From assembly GCA_946415365.1 (NCBI GenBank), contig CAMKSE010000001.1, positions 124,001 through 188,000 of the forward strand: a DNA stretch of 64,000 nt. Reading direction: 5' to 3'. Position numbers and translations under genes: made by a program. Shown in pieces: positions 51,403-61,744 of the stretch (positions are counted from its first letter, which is position 1; each line of letters starts with the position of its first letter). This DNA is from an uncultured Prevotellaceae bacterium. Lineage in GTDB: Bacteria > Bacteroidota > Bacteroidia > Bacteroidales > Bacteroidaceae. The notes beneath the pieces are model-generated. The model had not been told where the DNA came from. It saw nothing but the letters and a program-made list of their open reading frames with translations, and searched no databases.

Positions 51403-52671
51403 TTATCCGCCGAAGTTGTCGTACATGATTGACTCGGGGTCGACGCCGAGTGAGTCGAGCATCGAGACGACGGCCTTCGACATCGGGCCGGGGCCGCACA
51501 TGTAGTACTCGATATCCTCGGGAGCCTCGTGATCCTTCAGATAGGTGTTGAGCATCACCTGATGGACGAAGCCCGGCGTGTACTTCACGCCAGCGGCATC
51601 GGCTGCCGGATCGGGACGGTCGAGCGCCAGGTGGAAGTGGAAGTTGGGGTACTCCTTCTCCAGTCCCAGGAAGTCGTCGAGATAGAACACCTCGTTGAGG
51701 GCGCGGGCACCATAGAAGTAGTGCATCTCGCGGTCCTTGGTATGCAGCGTCTTGGTCATGTGCATGATCTGTGCGCGCAGCGGGGCCATACCGGCACCAC
51801 CACCAACCCAGATCATCTCCTTCTTCGAGTCGAAGTGTGGGTGGAAGTCGCCGAAAGGACCACTCATGATCACCTTGTCGCCAGGCTTCAATGAGAAGAT
51901 ATACGACGAAGCGATACCCGGGTTGACCTCCATGAAGCCGCTCTTGTCGGGCTTGAACGGCGGCGTAGCGATACGAACGGTCAACATGAACACGTCGCCC
52001 TCGGCAGGATAGTTGGCCATTGAGTAGGCACGGATGGTATCCTCGGGGTTCTTACACTTCAGCGGGAACAAACCGAACTTCTCCCATGAAGGCAGATACT
52101 CGTCGCCAATGAGCGACTTATCGAAGTCCTTATCATAGTCGATGCAATCGAACTTAGGAATCTTGATCTGGGCGTACGAACCAGGCAAGAAGTCCATGTG
52201 CTCGCCAGCAGGCAGCTGTACTTTGAACTCCTTGATAAACGTAGCAACGTTCTTGTTGCTGATAACGGTACACTCGTACTCCTTGACACCGAGAATACTC
52301 TCATCGACATGAATCTTCAAGTCACCCTTTACCTTACACTGGCAACCCAGACGCCAATGGTCCTTGATCTGCTTACGAGTAAAGTGCGGCCTCTCGGAGT
52401 CGAGGATTTCTCCCCCACCCTCAAGCACTTGTACCTTACACTGTCCGCAGGAGGCCTTACCACCGCAGGCAGAAGGCAGGAAGATACCGTTCTGGTTGAG
52501 TGTGGCCATCAAGTTGTTTCCCTGAGCTACAGAGATAGTACGGTCGCCGTTAATCACGATATTCACATTGCCCGAGGGCGAGAGATATTTCTTCGCTACG
52601 AGCAGGATAATCACCAGCAAGATGATCACCAGGAGGAAAACCCCTATACTATATGCTATAAACTGAGCCAT
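51403..52671 (-). CDS. nqrF: Na+-NQR subunit F
   Basis: 2Fe-2S CGGKASCGQCKVQV; FAD/NADH domain YMCGPGPMSKAVVSMLDSLG. Confidence 0.97.
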   Translation of the reverse strand: MAQFIAYSIGVFLLVIILLVIILLVAKKYLSPSGNVNIVINGDRTISVAQGNNLMATLNQNGIFLPSACGGKASCGQCKVQVLEGGGEILDSERPHFTRKQIKDHWRLGCQCKVKGDLKIHVDESILGVKEYECTVISNKNVATFIKEFKVQLPAGEHMDFLPGSYAQIKIPKFDCIDYDKDFDKSLIGDEYLPSWEKFGLFPLKCKNPEDTIRAYSMANYPAEGDVFMLTVRIATPPFKPDKSGFMEVNPGIASSYIFSLKPGDKVIMSGPFGDFHPHFDSKKEMIWVGGGAGMAPLRAQIMHMTKTLHTKDREMHYFYGARALNEVFYLDDFLGLEKEYPNFHFHLALDRPDPAADAAGVKYTPGFVHQVMLNTYLKDHEAPEDIEYYMCGPGPMSKAVVSMLDSLGVDPESIMYDNFGG

Positions 52672-52708
52672 ATTTTTACTTTTTTACCTTTTTACTTTTT
52701 TACCTTTA
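52672..52708 (-). repeat. Stop-seeded 8-bp tandem repeat TAAAGGTA AAAAAGTA AAAAGGTA AAAAAGTA between nqrE and nqrF
   Basis: First unit starts at the nqrE TAA stop. Confidence 0.95.
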
Positions 52709-53332
52709 TATGTTCAGTCCAGAGAAACACATCATCGCCATAGCCATGAGGCCGACAGTAATAAACACAATGCCGAGACCCTGCAGAGGCTTGGGAACAT
52801 CGGAGTACTGCATCTTCTCACGGATAGCTCCCATCGCCACAATGGCCAGCGTCCAACCGATACCGGAGCCGAAGCCGTAGACAATGGCATCAAAGATAGA
52901 GGTGATAGCCTGCGAATTAGACGGATCCATGAGGATGCGCTGCTGCATGAACAGCGAGGCACCCATGATGGCGCAGTTCACGGCAATCAAAGGCAGGAAG
53001 ATACCCAAGGCTGCATAGAGCGAGGGGGAATATTTCTCCACCGTCATTTCCACGAGTTGTACCATACCTGCGATAACCGCAATGAAGAGGATAAACGACA
53101 GGTAGCTTAGATCGACACCCTCAGCGAGGCAGTCGGGACCCAGCACCTTTGTCTGCAACAGATAGTTGACAGGAACGGTCACCGTTAGCACGAAGGTCAC
53201 GGCCATACCGAGACCCAGCGAGGTCTTCACCGTCTTCGACACAGCAAGGTATGAACACATGCCGAGGAAGAAGGCAAAGATCATGTTATCGACAAAAATC
53301 GAACGGAATAGTAATGATATTGCGTGTTCCAT
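52706..53332 (-). CDS. nqrE: Na+-NQR subunit E
   Basis: [29 protein letters not shown]. Confidence 0.96.
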   Translation of the reverse strand: MEHAISLLFRSIFVDNMIFAFFLGMCSYLAVSKTVKTSLGLGMAVTFVLTVTVPVNYLLQTKVLGPDCLAEGVDLSYLSFILFIAVIAGMVQLVEMTVEKYSPSLYAALGIFLPLIAVNCAIMGASLFMQQRILMDPSNSQAITSIFDAIVYGFGSGIGWTLAIVAMGAIREKMQYSDVPKPLQGLGIVFITVGLMAMAMMCFSGLNI

Positions 53333-53368
53333 ACTTTTACTTTTTTACTGTTTTACCTTTTTACTTTT
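53333..53368 (-). repeat. Stop-seeded 8-bp tandem repeat AAAAGTAA AAAGGTAA AACAGTAA AAAAGTAA between nqrD and nqrE
   Basis: First unit is the nqrD end ..A AAG TAA. Confidence 0.97.
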
Positions 53369-53984
53369 CTTTGTAGAAGTATGCACGATGAACCCAAATC
53401 ACACAACCCACGAGAATCAGTGCCATTGCCGGCATCGTCATCATACCGTTGTTCACATAGCCGAAGTCGTATACGCTATCCGGAATGAGTTGGAAACCTA
53501 AGAGCGAACCACGTCCGAGGAGTTCACGAACAGCACCTACGATCACCAGGATCATGGCGTAGCCCAGACCGTTACCCACACCGTCGAGGAACGAGGGCCA
53601 AGGCTTGTTCTGCATGGCGAACGCCTCCAGACGACCCATGAGGATACAGTTGGTGATGATCAGACCTACATACACGCTCAGCTGAACGCTCACGTCGTAG
53701 GCGAAAGCCTTCAGAATCTGAGAAACGATGGTTACAAGAGCAGCCACAACCACCAGCTGCACCACGATACGGATGCGGTTAGGGATGGTGTTGCGGATAA
53801 TCGAGATAATCACATTCGCAAAGGCGGTGATGACCGTCACAGCGAGACCCATCACGATGGCCGGCTTCAACTGTGAAGTCACTGCCAGCGCCGAGCAGAT
53901 ACCGAGTACCTGTCCAAGAATAGGATGGTCGAGGTTCAACGGGTTAGTAAAAACCTCCTTATTTTGTTTACTGAATAATGCCAT
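53361..53984 (-). CDS. nqrD: Na+-NQR subunit D
   Basis: Membrane subunit; NCILMGRLEAFAM; operon position. Confidence 0.95.
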   Translation of the reverse strand: MALFSKQNKEVFTNPLNLDHPILGQVLGICSALAVTSQLKPAIVMGLAVTVITAFANVIISIIRNTIPNRIRIVVQLVVVAALVTIVSQILKAFAYDVSVQLSVYVGLIITNCILMGRLEAFAMQNKPWPSFLDGVGNGLGYAMILVIVGAVRELLGRGSLLGFQLIPDSVYDFGYVNNGMMTMPAMALILVGCVIWVHRAYFYKEK

Positions 53985-53987
53985 AGT

Positions 53988-54686
53988 TTACTCCTCCTCT
54001 GCTTTAGGTTCTTCAGTGGCTGTAGAGTCAGCGGGCTCAGGTGTGCACATCATCTTCATAAAGAGTTCGACCGCATTCTTACCCGCATCTTTCATACCAG
54101 CCTTAATCATATCGTTCACACCATTAGAGGTCAGGGTGGCACCCGTTACACAGTCAACCTGCGTCGTCGCGTCTTCCACTTTCTTTACCACAGCGAGGGC
54201 CACATCCTGAGTACCATCGACAAAGACCTTCTTGCCGATAAACTTCTCCTGCCAAGCCTGAGAGTCCTTTATCTCTGCACCAAGACCGGCCGTCTCACTC
54301 TCATGATTGAAATAGGCACCATAGACAGTCGGCGTCTCATCACCATGAATGGAGATGTAGCCGCTGATACCGCCCCAGAGTCCCATACCCTTCAGAGCAA
54401 CCACGAGGATATCCTCACCGTCGATCTCACAAAGATAGTACTTCTGTCCGTCCTTCTCGGCTTCTTCCTTCACCACCTCGGCATACTTGGCTTCAGCAGC
54501 TGAACCGTCGAGGTCGCGGATGTTCAGCGAGTAGAGGATCTGCTTCTTCACGTCGAGGGCCACGTTAGCATCCTGCATCGGCTTCAGGGCCTGATAGACG
54601 AAAGCCAGCAGGAAGGCCACGATGACGACAAGTATCGCGCTATATAAAATAATGTACGCGTTAGAATTTGTATTCAACTTTCCCAT
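53988..54686 (-). CDS. nqrC: Na+-NQR subunit C
   Basis: Flavinylation motif VTGATLTSNGV. Confidence 0.95.
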   Translation of the reverse strand: MGKLNTNSNAYIILYSAILVVIVAFLLAFVYQALKPMQDANVALDVKKQILYSLNIRDLDGSAAEAKYAEVVKEEAEKDGQKYYLCEIDGEDILVVALKGMGLWGGISGYISIHGDETPTVYGAYFNHESETAGLGAEIKDSQAWQEKFIGKKVFVDGTQDVALAVVKKVEDATTQVDCVTGATLTSNGVNDMIKAGMKDAGKNAVELFMKMMCTPEPADSTATEEPKAEEE

Positions 54687-54710
54687 AATTCGTGAAATTC
54701 GTTAAATTCG
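54687..54710 (-). repeat. Stop-seeded 9-bp tandem repeat CGAATTTAA CGAATTTCA CGAATT between nqrB and nqrC
   Basis: First unit is last two codons (CGA ATT) plus TAA of nqrB. Confidence 0.95.
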
Positions 54711-55859
54711 TTGTCTTTTCTGACGCTTACTAATGTTACGAGCCACCACGAAATGGTCAATCGTGGGAGCAAACATATTACCAAAGAAGATGGCGAGCAT
54801 CATACCCTCGGGATAGCCGGCATTCATCACACGGATGATAATGGCCATCGCTCCGATCAGGAAGCCATAGATATACTGACCAGGAGCGGTGCGACAAGAG
54901 GTGACCGGGTCTGTAGCCATGAACACGGCACCAAAGGCAAAGCCACCCATCACAAAGTGATGCCACCACTCCATAGAAGAACCTGTGCTTTGGAAAAGGA
55001 GTGCCAGTAAAGCACCACCAACAAACACACTCAGCATGGTACGCCAGGAGGCAATGCCCGTCCACAGCAGGATTACGGCACCAATGGCAATGGCAATGAG
55101 TGAGGTCTCACCGATAGAGCCAGGAATGAAGCCACAAATCATGTCACAAATCGATGCACTGGGATCTATGCCCTGACCAATCTGTCCAAGCGGTGTAGCT
55201 GCAGTAAAGCCGTCTGGCAGGTCGTTACCCAGTCCGAAGATAGAATTCTGAGCCACCCACACCGTGTCGCCCGTCATCTTTGCGGGATAGGCGAAGAACA
55301 GGAACATACGGGCTGCGATGGCGGGGTTGAAGATATTCATACCCGTACCACCGAAGATTTCCTTACAGAAGATGACGGAGAAGGCACAGGCCAGCGCCAG
55401 CATCCACAGCGGACAGCCGATGGGAATGATCAGCGGGATAATGATACCCGATACGAGATAACCCTCCTGAATCTCCTCACCCTTCCACTGTGCCCAGGCA
55501 AACTCAATGCCGAGGCCGACAATGTAAGAAACGAGGATCTTGGGGAGAACTGCCAGGAAACCAAAGAAGAAAATCTCGCAGAACGAAGCACTGTCGAGGG
55601 TGCCGGCAGCGAGATAGTTCTGATAACCGATATTATACATACCGAACAGCATGGCAGGCATCAAGGCGATGACCACCATACTCATAATACGCTTCGAGTC
55701 GATGGCGTCGTGAATATTCACGCCACCAGCCTTCGCCGTGTCGTTAGGCACGTAAAGGAAGGTCTCGAAGCCGTCGAACACCGAACGGAAGGCATGCAGT
55801 TTGCCGCCCTCTTCGAAATTCGGCTTTACCTTATTTAAATAATTTCTCAAAAAGCTCAT
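54702..55859 (-). CDS. nqrB: Na+-NQR subunit B
   Basis: NqrB membrane helices; MATDPVTSCRTAPGQYIYG. Confidence 0.96.
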   Translation of the reverse strand: MSFLRNYLNKVKPNFEEGGKLHAFRSVFDGFETFLYVPNDTAKAGGVNIHDAIDSKRIMSMVVIALMPAMLFGMYNIGYQNYLAAGTLDSASFCEIFFFGFLAVLPKILVSYIVGLGIEFAWAQWKGEEIQEGYLVSGIIIPLIIPIGCPLWMLALACAFSVIFCKEIFGGTGMNIFNPAIAARMFLFFAYPAKMTGDTVWVAQNSIFGLGNDLPDGFTAATPLGQIGQGIDPSASICDMICGFIPGSIGETSLIAIAIGAVILLWTGIASWRTMLSVFVGGALLALLFQSTGSSMEWWHHFVMGGFAFGAVFMATDPVTSCRTAPGQYIYGFLIGAMAIIIRVMNAGYPEGMMLAIFFGNMFAPTIDHFVVARNISKRQKRQRI

Positions 55860-55864
55860 AGTCC

Positions 55865-57208
55865 TTATGCGTTTTCTTTACGTAAAATGTTCAGTCCTTC
55901 ACGAACAATGCGCTGCAATTCAAGCTTCGAGCTATCCACGAACTCTGCCAATGCAAAGTCCTCGGGCGACACTTCATAGATACCTAAGGCCTCCTGACGG
56001 TCGATGTCGCCGGCAATGATGGCCTTGATCAGGTATTCACCGTAGATGTCCATCGGCAACACCTTGTCGTACTCACCACTCATAATCATGTGGCGTTCGC
56101 CACCCTTGATACGGGCATCAAGCGCATATTCCTTCTTGCCGCAGAGCCAGGAGAAGTAACTGCGGTTCACCGAGAACTGCTTGAATCTGGGAAGTATCCA
56201 ACCCAGTATCTCGTCAGCATCGTTACCCTCGGGAATGACGGTAATCTCAGAGGTGTGTGCTCCTAAGAAGCCTTCCTTAGTGGTTGGCTTGCCGGTAAGC
56301 ACGTTACCATTGATGATACGCACGCTCTTAGAGGCGTCATAGCTGTTGGAGAGCAGTGTCGAGAGCTCCTCACCCACCAGCATGTCGACGTATGCAGGCG
56401 ACTTGATCTCACTGCCACAGAGCGCAACGGTACGCTTCAAGTCCACCTTACCGGTATTGAACAGACGACCGATGAAGAGCACGACGGTAGGATCGCCAAT
56501 GGTCCAGACCACTTCGCCCTTGTTGACCGGGTCAATGTTGTTAACCTGTACGCCCACGTTGCCTGCAGGGCACTTGCCGTCGAATACATTGACTTCCACA
56601 TTCTTCATGCTTTCGAGCTTGGAACCGACACCAACACCGAGATAGGTCTTGGCAATCTTTGAGAGGGCGGTCAGACCAGTCTGGAAGTCTGCCTCCTGAC
56701 CTGCCACCTCATACTCGAAGCTGGCAGCCAACGGCTTGTCGCGCAGGGCAGAAACGAAAATCGCCTTAGGCTGAACACTTGGATTAGTGGACACTGCATA
56801 AGGCAACTGGTTGATGTAACCGAAAATACCCGCTTCCAACAATGCGTTAATCACTTGCTCTCCTGAGAGCGTGCCGACATCCTTCTTACCGAAGTCCGTA
56901 AACTCCTGCTTACTGTCAGCATCAACCTTTACGCAGAGCACTTTCCTTCGTTCACCCCGCACGACGGCACTTACCGTACCGCTGACAGGCGAAGCGAACT
57001 TCACTTCAGGATACTGTTTGTTGACAAACAGCGCATCCCCGGCCTTGACCTTGTCGCCTTCCTTGACTACGACCTTCGGAGTGATTCCCTCGAAATCATC
57101 AGGAACAAGTGCAAACTTGCCATTCGATTTCAATTGGATTTTCTTCTCCTCGGCCTTGCCTTGAAGGTGAATGTCCAAGCCTTTGGGTAACTTAATTACA
57201 TTTGCCAT
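55865..57208 (-). CDS. nqrA: Na+-NQR subunit A
   Basis: IKLPKGLDIHLQGKAEEK; first gene of operon. Confidence 0.96.
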   Translation of the reverse strand: MANVIKLPKGLDIHLQGKAEEKKIQLKSNGKFALVPDDFEGITPKVVVKEGDKVKAGDALFVNKQYPEVKFASPVSGTVSAVVRGERRKVLCVKVDADSKQEFTDFGKKDVGTLSGEQVINALLEAGIFGYINQLPYAVSTNPSVQPKAIFVSALRDKPLAASFEYEVAGQEADFQTGLTALSKIAKTYLGVGVGSKLESMKNVEVNVFDGKCPAGNVGVQVNNIDPVNKGEVVWTIGDPTVVLFIGRLFNTGKVDLKRTVALCGSEIKSPAYVDMLVGEELSTLLSNSYDASKSVRIINGNVLTGKPTTKEGFLGAHTSEITVIPEGNDADEILGWILPRFKQFSVNRSYFSWLCGKKEYALDARIKGGERHMIMSGEYDKVLPMDIYGEYLIKAIIAGDIDRQEALGIYEVSPEDFALAEFVDSSKLELQRIVREGLNILRKENA

Positions 57209-57247
57209 TTATATCAAGTTTGATTGAATAGTTGCACAAAGCGAGGG

Positions 57248-57255
57248 CAAAATTA
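57248..57255 (-). promoter_or_regulatory. TAATTTTG -7 box of the nqr operon
   Basis: caaaatta on + strand, 40 bp upstream of nqrA. Confidence 0.5.
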
Positions 57256-57319
57256 ATAAAAAATCATCAGACAAAAAACAAAAATACAAAAAAAATACCT
57301 AAATCCCGATAATTTGTAG

Positions 57320-57327
57320 TATTTTTG
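57320..57327 (+). promoter_or_regulatory. TATTTTTG -7 box 4 nt before the tamB GTG start
   Basis: Match to TAnnTTTG. Confidence 0.55.
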
Positions 57328-57331
57328 CCTC

Positions 57332-60300
57332 GTGAAATTGTTCAAGCGAATCATCAGTATCACCCTTTGGGCCGTCATATTGTTGAATGTGGCTCTGGCA
57401 GGCATGACACGAATGCCTGTGGCGCAAAGGTATATCGGCACGAAAATAGCGAACTCCTTAAGTGAGATGCTAGGCACCTCCGTCAGCATCGGACGGGTGG
57501 ACTTCGGACTCCTTAACCGCATCATTCTCGACGACCTTGTCGTCCTCGACCAGCAACAACAGGAGATGGTACGTGCTGCGAGGGTATCGGTGAAGATGGA
57601 TGTGCTGCCGTTGATGGAAGGAAAAATCTCGATATCCTCTGCCCAACTCTTCGGATCCAGGATGCGTCTGTACCGTCGCAATGCCAATACGCCGATGAAC
57701 TGCCAGTTCCTGATCGATTCCCTCGCCAGCAAAGACACGACGACCCATACCCCACTCGACCTTCGCATCAATTCGCTGATCATCCGCCATACCAACGTCG
57801 CTTTCGACCAGTACGACAAACCCGAGACAGAGAATCTCTTCAATCCTTCCCACCTCAGTCTGCGCGACATCAGTGCCCATATCAACTTGCGTACACTCAC
57901 CGACGACTCCATGAACATCAATGTGAAGCGCCTCAGTTTCAGCGAACAGTCCGGACTGGCCGTCAACCGTCTGAACTTCCGTCTGGAGGCAGGTCGTCAG
58001 CATGCTCTGCTCAGGGATATGCTGCTCGAGATGCCCAGCTCACAGTTGAAGATCGACACACTGTCTGCTGACTACAGTCTTAACGGCAAAGACCTCCAAC
58101 CTGGCTCTCTATCTTTCATTGGAGATATTAGAGACTCATACGTAACACCCTCTGACATAAGATGTTTTAGTCAGTCGCTAAAGAATTTCCAAAGACCCAT
58201 ATCACTCCTTGCATCCTTCTCTGGCACCGACCAAAGAGTGGCCCTTCCACAGCTTCGGCTGTCCACTACCGAAGATGATATCGACGTGCATATCAGTGGT
58301 TGGCTAGAGAACTGGCAGCAACAGCCTGCTTGGCACATGCAGATGCATCATATCCGTATGTCGGAAAACAGTATCGACTTCCTCACGAAAGCCATACCCG
58401 GACTGCCGCAGGAGATAAACCGTCTGGGCGGTGTGATGATGGACGGCACGTTCGACCGCGACAATAACGGCGTCACGTCGCTGAATAGTATGCTAAAAGC
58501 AGGAGCCGGACTGTTCAATGTGCAGTTCTCCATGAACCAGCAGAAAGTCTTCGAGGGCCAGTTACAGGCAGAAGATGTCAGCCTCAGGCAACTCCTCGAC
58601 AACGACCACCTTGGGCAGTTCTCCGCAGCTCTTCTGCTCAACGGACAACTCCGCGACAGCCAGAAGCCCGACGTGAAGGCTGACGGTACCATCAGTCGTA
58701 TAGACTACAATGGCTACTCCTATCAGAATATCAAGATCGATGGTGAATACGCCCAGGACGGTCTCTCTGGTACCTGTAGCATCAACGATCCCAACGCCAT
58801 TCTGAATCTAACAGGACAGATCACCGACGCTACGCCCCAGGGCCGGAAGGGGCATTTTAAGAAGGTGGTTCTCGACGGTACCGTCAATCATCTCGTACCT
58901 TCTGCCCTCAACCTCACTGACCAGTGGGAGGAGTCGGTGTTCTCTGCAGACATTCACGCCGATTTCATCGCCAGCAGTCCCAACGACGCTCAGGGAAGCC
59001 TGCGCATCAGCAGAGGCAGCGTCACGGGCACACAGCACTTCCAGCCCTATAAGCTCGACAACCTGATCATTACCTCCGGCTATGAGGATGACATCCATTT
59101 CCTGACGCTGAAGAGCGACTTTGCCGATGCCACGCTGAAGGGTGTCTTCGACTATGCCACCCTCCCCCAGAGCCTCGCTGCACTCGTGAGTCACCGCATC
59201 CCTACCCTTCCCGGACTCCCGGAGGCGAAGGAATCCACCAACAATAATTTCAGCCTGCGCCTGATGATGAGCAAGACCGACTGGCTAAAGCGGTTCCTCA
59301 ATGTCGACTTCATCCTCCGTCAGCCCGTGATGCTGAATGCCCGAGTCAATGACCGCACCCACGACATCTTCCTCGACTGCGATATGCCGTCATTTGCCTA
59401 TAACGGTGACTGGTACGCCGATGGAAACGTACATATCACCACCCCGGACGACACGCTCAAGTGTGATGTGGGCATCAGGAAACTCCTTGACGAAGGTAAG
59501 TCCATGACCGCCGGCGTGAACATACGGGCCGCACACAACAGGATGAACACCTCGCTGACTTGGGATAACAACAACCCCGAGAAGCGAATCAGCGGACAAA
59601 TGAACGGTATCATACAACTATACCGCAACCTCGACAATGAGCCTGAGGCACATCTCCGGGTGCTGCCCTCACACATTATCCTTAACGAAGGCGCCTGGCA
59701 GGTGGAGCCCTCCGACATCATCTACAACAAGAGCCATCTGCTGGTAGACAATTTCATGGTGCATCGCGGGCGACAGCATATCATCATCGACGGTCTGGCA
59801 TCAAAGAGCCGTCACGACTCCCTCACCGTCGACCTCAATGAGATGGAGGTGGAATATATCCTTGACCTCGTGAACTTCCACTCTGTCGAGTTCAGCGGCC
59901 GCGCTACGGGGCGTGCAAAGGGCTGTGCCCTGTTAGACGATTTCGCTGCCGAAGCGAAACTGATGGTGGACGACTTCAAGTTCGAGAACGGCCGGATGGG
60001 CGTGCTCCACGCCGACGTGGAATGGAACGCCCCTAAGGGTCAGATCGACATCAGTGCCGTCGCCGCTGACGGTCCGGGAGTCAACACCCACATCAACGGC
60101 TTCATCTCCCCTGTCCACAACACGATAGACCTCGCCATCCATGCAGACAGCACATACATCGACTTCATGCACAACTTCACCCGTAGCTTCCTGAGTCAGA
60201 TTACGGGAAATGCCAACGGTGACCTGCGTCTTGCCGGTACCCTCGACAACATAAACCTTACAGGCGAACTGGTCGTGGGCGGCAACCTCACGGTGGAGTC

Positions 60301-61744
60301 TCTGAATACCACATACTACATTGCCGGCGACACCGTCAAGTTCATCCCCGACGACATACAGCTGCACCGTCTGCGCATCCACGACAAAGACGGCAACCTG
60401 GGCTATCTCTCCGGAGGTATCCACCACCGTCATCTCACCAGTCTGTCATTCGATCTCGTGGCAGAGACGGATAAGTTGCTGGCCTACGACTTCCCCACTT
60501 TCGGAGAGTCACTTTTCTATGGCACCATCTATGCATCGGGTAACGTCACCATTCAGGGACGGACAGGAGAGGTGACGATCGACTGTAATGTCACGCCGCT
60601 CAAGAACTCTTTCTTCGTCTTCAACGCTGCCAATCCCGATGCCATCTCACGTCAGGAGTTCATCCACTGGGAGGAAGAGCCGGGTGACGATGCCAGCCCA
60701 TCCACTGTCAAACAGCCGTCAGCTGCCAGCTCATACAACACCGACATCTATCTCAACTTCATTGTCAATGCCACCAGCGACGCCTATCTGCGCCTGCTCA
60801 TGGATGCAGCGACAGAGGACTACATCACGCTTTATGGTGACGGAACCATCCGTGCCACATATCATAACAAAGGCGCCTTCAACATGTTCGGCACCTATAC
60901 CGTCGACCACGGCACCTATAACGTCACCATTCAGAACATCATCACCAAGAACTTCACCTTCAACCCCGGCGGCACCATCATCTTCGGCGGTGACCCTTAT
61001 CAGGCTGCGCTCGACCTCCAGGCATACAACACCGTGAGCAGCGTCAGCCTTTCGGACCTGAGCATCGGCAACTCGTTCTCCAGTAGCACCATCCGTGTGA
61101 ACTGCCTGATGAATATCAGCGGACAACCTTCCGCACCGCGTGTGGACTTCGATATCGAGATGCCCACCGTCAATGCCGACGAGCAGCAGATGGTGCGCTC
61201 AGTCATCAACGGACAGGAAGAGATGAACCAACAGGTGCTCTACCTCCTCAGCATCGGACGTTTCTATCAGCCGGGTGTCAACAACTCTGCCAACACCCAG
61301 ACCGACCAGGCCTCGCGTACGATGCAGAGCCTGCTCTCAGGAACCCTCACCGCCGAGATCAACAGTCTGCTCAGTCAGTTCGTCAAGAACGAGAACTGGA
61401 ACTTCGGTGCCAATATCTCTACCGGCAACGAGGGCTGGCACAACGCCGAGTATGAGGGTATCGTCAACGGACGCATGCTCAACAACCGCCTGTTGCTCAA
61501 CGGACAGTTCGGCTATCGCGACAACGCCAAGCAGGCCACACCGTCGTTCATCGGCGACTTCGACCTGCAGTACCTTCTCTACCCCAACGGCAACCTTGCG
61601 CTGAAGGTCTACAACCAGACCAACGACCGCTATTTTACCAAGTCGTCGCTCAACACCCAGGGCATCGGTCTGATTATGAAGAAAGACTTCAACGGTCTGG
61701 GCGACCTGTTCTCCAGCAAGCGAAAGAAAAAGAAGAAACAATGA
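57332..61744 (+). CDS. tamB: Translocation/assembly module TamB (DUF490) family protein
   Basis: N-terminal TM anchor, long beta-rich AsmA/TamB body, C-terminal DUF490 region (YTVDHGTYNVTIQNIITKNFTFNPGGTIIFGGDP). Confidence 0.9.
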   Translation: MKLFKRIISITLWAVILLNVALAGMTRMPVAQRYIGTKIANSLSEMLGTSVSIGRVDFGLLNRIILDDLVVLDQQQQEMVRAARVSVKMDVLPLMEGKISISSAQLFGSRMRLYRRNANTPMNCQFLIDSLASKDTTTHTPLDLRINSLIIRHTNVAFDQYDKPETENLFNPSHLSLRDISAHINLRTLTDDSMNINVKRLSFSEQSGLAVNRLNFRLEAGRQHALLRDMLLEMPSSQLKIDTLSADYSLNGKDLQPGSLSFIGDIRDSYVTPSDIRCFSQSLKNFQRPISLLASFSGTDQRVALPQLRLSTTEDDIDVHISGWLENWQQQPAWHMQMHHIRMSENSIDFLTKAIPGLPQEINRLGGVMMDGTFDRDNNGVTSLNSMLKAGAGLFNVQFSMNQQKVFEGQLQAEDVSLRQLLDNDHLGQFSAALLLNGQLRDSQKPDVKADGTISRIDYNGYSYQNIKIDGEYAQDGLSGTCSINDPNAILNLTGQITDATPQGRKGHFKKVVLDGTVNHLVPSALNLTDQWEESVFSADIHADFIASSPNDAQGSLRISRGSVTGTQHFQPYKLDNLIITSGYEDDIHFLTLKSDFADATLKGVFDYATLPQSLAALVSHRIPTLPGLPEAKESTNNNFSLRLMMSKTDWLKRFLNVDFILRQPVMLNARVNDRTHDIFLDCDMPSFAYNGDWYADGNVHITTPDDTLKCDVGIRKLLDEGKSMTAGVNIRAAHNRMNTSLTWDNNNPEKRISGQMNGIIQLYRNLDNEPEAHLRVLPSHIILNEGAWQVEPSDIIYNKSHLLVDNFMVHRGRQHIIIDGLASKSRHDSLTVDLNEMEVEYILDLVNFHSVEFSGRATGRAKGCALLDDFAAEAKLMVDDFKFENGRMGVLHADVEWNAPKGQIDISAVAADGPGVNTHINGFISPVHNTIDLAIHADSTYIDFMHNFTRSFLSQITGNANGDLRLAGTLDNINLTGELVVGGNLTVESLNTTYYIAGDTVKFIPDDIQLHRLRIHDKDGNLGYLSGGIHHRHLTSLSFDLVAETDKLLAYDFPTFGESLFYGTIYASGNVTIQGRTGEVTIDCNVTPLKNSFFVFNAANPDAISRQEFIHWEEEPGDDASPSTVKQPSAASSYNTDIYLNFIVNATSDAYLRLLMDAATEDYITLYGDGTIRATYHNKGAFNMFGTYTVDHGTYNVTIQNIITKNFTFNPGGTIIFGGDPYQAALDLQAYNTVSSVSLSDLSIGNSFSSSTIRVNCLMNISGQPSAPRVDFDIEMPTVNADEQQMVRSVINGQEEMNQQVLYLLSIGRFYQPGVNNSANTQTDQASRTMQSLLSGTLTAEINSLLSQFVKNENWNFGANISTGNEGWHNAEYEGIVNGRMLNNRLLLNGQFGYRDNAKQATPSFIGDFDLQYLLYPNGNLALKVYNQTNDRYFTKSSLNTQGIGLIMKKDFNGLGDLFSSKRKKKKKQ

